Assembly (NCBI GenBank): GCA_029101305.1
Contig: JAQXQS010000090.1
Coordinates: 1-64,000, forward strand
From: Clostridia bacterium
Lineage (GTDB): Bacteria > Bacillota > Clostridia > Lachnospirales > Lachnospiraceae
Direction: 5' to 3'
DNA length: 64,000 bases
Shown here: in pieces, positions 61,738 through 64,000 of the stretch
Layout: each line of letters begins with the position of its first letter
Numbering within the stretch: position 1 is the stretch's first letter
Program-made: the position numbers and the translations under genes
Notes under the pieces: model-generated
The model's input: the letters and a program-made list of their open reading frames with translations, nothing else
What the model was told of the DNA's origin: nothing
The model's database searches: none

Positions 61738-61777
61738 TAACAAAAAAGGGCTGACACAAACAATCGTGTCAGCCCTT
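61738..61777 (-). terminator. Terminator of prs
   Basis: Twelve-bp stem AAGGGCTGACAC (61746-61757) with its complement at 61766-61777; on the minus strand it is followed by TTTTGTT. It lies 15 bp past the prs stop. Confidence 0.86.
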
Positions 61778-61792
61778 CCTAGTCTTTAATTC

Positions 61793-62968
61793 TTATTTCT
61801 CATACTGAGCCATATATTTGTTTACACAGCGCTTGATTCTGTCAACCGGATTCAGAAGATGGCTTACAGACATATCATGATTCAGAGTATCGATGATCAG
61901 TGCAATGTATTTGCTCATATCACAGGAAATGTAATATGGTTTTGCAAGAAGCTCATCAGACTGGTATACCATGTTTGTAGTAAGAAGCCTGTCAAATACG
62001 CCTGCGGCATATGCTTCATCAAACTTTTTAAGATTATCTGTAAACAGACCGAAAGTGGAGCAGAGGAAAATTCTGCCGGCACCTCTTTCCTTCAAAAGAG
62101 AAGCAATCTTAAGGATAGTATCTCCGGAAGAAATCATATCGTCAATAAGGATCATATCCTTGCCTGCTACGTTTGGTCCAAGGAACTCATAAGCAGCGAT
62201 AGGGTGCCTGCCATCTACATTCTTGGAATAATCAAGACGTTTGTAATACATACCCATGTCAACACCGAGAATATTAGCAAGATAAATAGCACGGCTCATG
62301 CTGCCCTCATCCGGGCTGATGATCATGAAGTGCTCATTGTCAATATGAAGTCCCTGCTCATGATTCAGAAGAGCCTTGATAAACTGATAGGAAGGCTGGA
62401 CTGTCTCGAATCCATGAAGCGGTGTAGCATTCTGGATCTGTGGATCATGTGCGTCGAAAGTGATAATGTTTTCAACACCCATATTGATCAGTTCATGAAG
62501 GGCGGTCGCGCAGTCAAGAGACTCTCTTCCGATACGCTTGCTCTGACGGCCTTCATAAAGATATGGCATAATTACATTCACACGGCGGGCTTTTCCACCG
62601 ATCGCTGCAATCACACGCTTCAGATCCTGGTAGTGATCATCAGGAGACATCAGGTTCGTATATTTGCCGATAGGGTAAGAGATATTATAGTTACATACAT
62701 CTACAAGAATATAAATATCATCACCCCGGACTGATTCAGTGATCACGCATTTGCCTTCACCGGAACCGAAACGCGGGTTCTGAACTTTGATCGTGTAGGA
62801 ATCTCTTTTGTATCCTTCAAAGGCGAAAGAATCTGATTCTGAATGCTCACGCTCCTTACGCCACCGAACGAGCCATTCATCGACCTTCTGCCCAAGGCTC
62901 TTGCAGCTTTCCAAAGGAACTAATCCCAGTCTTCCAACGGGAAGTGTAGTCAATTCTTCTTGTGCCAT
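61793..62968 (-). CDS. prs: Ribose-phosphate pyrophosphokinase, long form
   Basis: Makes PRPP from ribose 5-phosphate and ATP for nucleotide, His and Trp synthesis. The PRPP-binding loop DMILIDDMISSGDTI (near residue 275) and the ATP-site SKRIGRE segment are clear. At 391 residues it is about 75 longer than common Prs; the N-terminal extension (about 1-75; LVPLESCKSLGQKVDEWL) is typical of a clostridial subgroup. It is 3 bp downstream of the dnaC-like gene on the same strand. Confidence 0.92.
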   Translation of the reverse strand: MAQEELTTLPVGRLGLVPLESCKSLGQKVDEWLVRWRKEREHSESDSFAFEGYKRDSYTIKVQNPRFGSGEGKCVITESVRGDDIYILVDVCNYNISYPIGKYTNLMSPDDHYQDLKRVIAAIGGKARRVNVIMPYLYEGRQSKRIGRESLDCATALHELINMGVENIITFDAHDPQIQNATPLHGFETVQPSYQFIKALLNHEQGLHIDNEHFMIISPDEGSMSRAIYLANILGVDMGMYYKRLDYSKNVDGRHPIAAYEFLGPNVAGKDMILIDDMISSGDTILKIASLLKERGAGRIFLCSTFGLFTDNLKKFDEAYAAGVFDRLLTTNMVYQSDELLAKPYYISCDMSKYIALIIDTLNHDMSVSHLLNPVDRIKRCVNKYMAQYEK

Positions 62969-62971
62969 TCT

Positions 62972-63958
62972 TTACTTTCCTCCTAAAAAAATTTTCTGAA
63001 TGCGGATATCTTTTCCCACAAGCTTGGTCATCTGATAGTTGCTGGCAATACGGGAAAAGGTTCTCTCAGAATAAGTTGCTGAGAAATCTTCCAGTTTCAG
63101 GTTTGTGGAAATGATTGTAGATTTCTTGCGCATGATCCGCTCATTGATACACAGGAAAAGCTGTGAGGATACGAAGCTGTTAGTAAGCTCTGTACCCAGA
63201 TCATCAATGATCAGCAGGTCACAGTCAAAAATCGGTTCATCATCAGGGGCATCACCGCCTCTGGAAAAAGCAGAGCTTGCAAGAAAATCAAAAAGCTCAA
63301 ATGCAGAAAAATACAGTACACAATGTGCACTGTCCAGAAGATCATGAGCAATGCAGTGGGAAAGAAAAGTCTTACCCACGCCTGTATCGCCATAGAAAAA
63401 AAGATTCTGGAAGGAATTATCAAAGTCAGCAATAAAGTCCTTCGCAAGATGATAAGCACGGCGCGCAGTCTCACGTTCGGTCAGTCCCGTTGAATCATTT
63501 GTTATTGTATCAGAATAAAAGTCAAATGAAAAGTGGTCAAAGTTCTCTTTTTCAAGAATTTCTTTCAAATTTGACTGTGTGTACAGAAGTTCTATCTCAG
63601 CTTTCTTGAAACAGGAGCACTTCTGGCTGCCGATATAGCCGGTATCCTGGCAAAGCGGGCAGGTATATGTCATCTCCAGATAATCAGCCGGATAGCCGGC
63701 TGACAACAAAAGAGCAGTGCGCTCCTGGGAAAGCAGTGCAATATCATTGCGTAGATCCTCTATACCAGTTTCCTGGCGGCTGATCAGGGCGCGTGCTTTC
63801 CTCGCACTTAATGTGGCAACCTCCTCATCAATTTCCCTGAGACGTGGAAGCTTCTCATAGGCCTCAGTCTGATGCTCCTCCTGCCGACGCCGGTTGCGGA
63901 CCTGCCGGCGGTTATATTCACGCATGATCGTATCATATTGGTAATTCTGTAAGGGCAT
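62972..63958 (-). CDS. dnaC: DnaC/DnaI-type helicase loader ATPase
   Basis: 328-residue AAA+ protein that loads the replicative helicase. The N-terminal helical region (1-100) and Cys cluster CPLCQDTGYIG...CSC (a zinc-binding element as in DnaI) are followed by Walker A GDTGVGKT, Walker B LLIIDDLG and an arginine-finger segment (ERTFSRIASN). AAGGAG stands before the ATG. A dnaD-like primosome gene usually lies upstream in this group; it would be outside the window. Prs follows after a 3-bp gap. Confidence 0.9.
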   Translation of the reverse strand: MPLQNYQYDTIMREYNRRQVRNRRRQEEHQTEAYEKLPRLREIDEEVATLSARKARALISRQETGIEDLRNDIALLSQERTALLLSAGYPADYLEMTYTCPLCQDTGYIGSQKCSCFKKAEIELLYTQSNLKEILEKENFDHFSFDFYSDTITNDSTGLTERETARRAYHLAKDFIADFDNSFQNLFFYGDTGVGKTFLSHCIAHDLLDSAHCVLYFSAFELFDFLASSAFSRGGDAPDDEPIFDCDLLIIDDLGTELTNSFVSSQLFLCINERIMRKKSTIISTNLKLEDFSATYSERTFSRIASNYQMTKLVGKDIRIQKIFLGGK

Positions 63959-64000
63959 TAAAAATTCTCCTTCCAGTTAAAACATGTTTGTTCTATAAAT

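Noticed and set aside
61859..62734. Plus-strand open frame of 291 codons
   Set aside because: Antisense to prs; no family motif.
1..64000. CRISPR arrays, tRNA or rRNA genes, integrase or transposase genes
   Set aside because: None was seen on either strand by reading; short tRNA genes could be missed by eye, and a tRNAscan-SE run would settle it.

Overview
The window comes from a low-to-moderate G+C Firmicute, most likely a Lachnospiraceae gut anaerobe of the Blautia/Ruminococcus type. This is an inference from gene content: a FabK-type fatty-acid operon with a fused accD-accA gene, a Gram-positive Tad/Flp pilus cluster, a folT gene behind a tetrahydrofolate riboswitch, a firmicute-type GalT, and a DnaC-type loader next to a long Prs. 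No tRNA, rRNA, CRISPR array, prophage or transposase gene was seen.

Layout. 1-8964: type II fatty-acid synthesis operon (fabH end, acpP, fabK, fabD, fabG, fabF, accB, fabZ, accC, accDA), tightly packed and interrupted only by a small palindromic element between acpP and fabK. A MarR/FabT-like regulator follows. 9655-11446: an ABC binding protein and permease without an ATPase. 11604-16195 (mostly minus): nth, a 176-bp nested palindrome, glycogen phosphorylase and an AraC regulator. 16337-20337: overlapping operon of HD phosphohydrolase, YgjP-like metallopeptidase, secreted GH5 endoglucanase, EndoQ-like nuclease and YfcE-like phosphoesterase. 20437-22031: LrgA/LrgB-type membrane proteins with a membrane-anchored partner. 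22202-24640: small membrane protein under a LexA-like box, WYL regulator and BirA. 24663-26439 (minus): ECF sigma factor, putative zinc-finger anti-sigma factor and membrane protein. 26571-31129: AlaX-type editing protein, amidohydrolase, a four-repeat lipoprotein, and folT. 31355-32798 (minus): GNAT and SGNH enzymes.

32866-43330: a complete Tad pilus locus: promoter, structured leader, two A24 prepilin peptidases, a TadZ/CpaE-like protein, CpaF, TadB, TadC, Flp pilin, a TadG-like protein and two TadE-like pseudopilins. It ends with a DUF6382-FHA gene cut by one in-frame TAA, then a rhomboid protease. 43297-54185: orphan histidine kinase, HIT protein, sigma factor, murG, beta-CASP nuclease, TSCPD protein, MTA/SAH nucleosidase, a methyltransferase and a large membrane-anchored protein. 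54235-63958: galT, a secreted InlB-repeat/SGNH protein, asnS, an SbcD/YhaO-like nuclease with a degenerate YhaN-like partner, prs and a dnaC-type loader.

The main unexplained structure is non-coding. A MITE-like family (15-bp terminal inverted repeats and, in the best copy, a perfect 8-bp target duplication) occurs three times, each just upstream of a coding sequence. A second repeat ending in AGAGYGTGTTTGAAAAA occurs as a solo palindrome and at the 3' end of the YhaN-like gene, where it supplies the stop codon. A 176-bp nested palindrome follows glgP, and an uncharacterised two-hairpin leader precedes the Tad operon.
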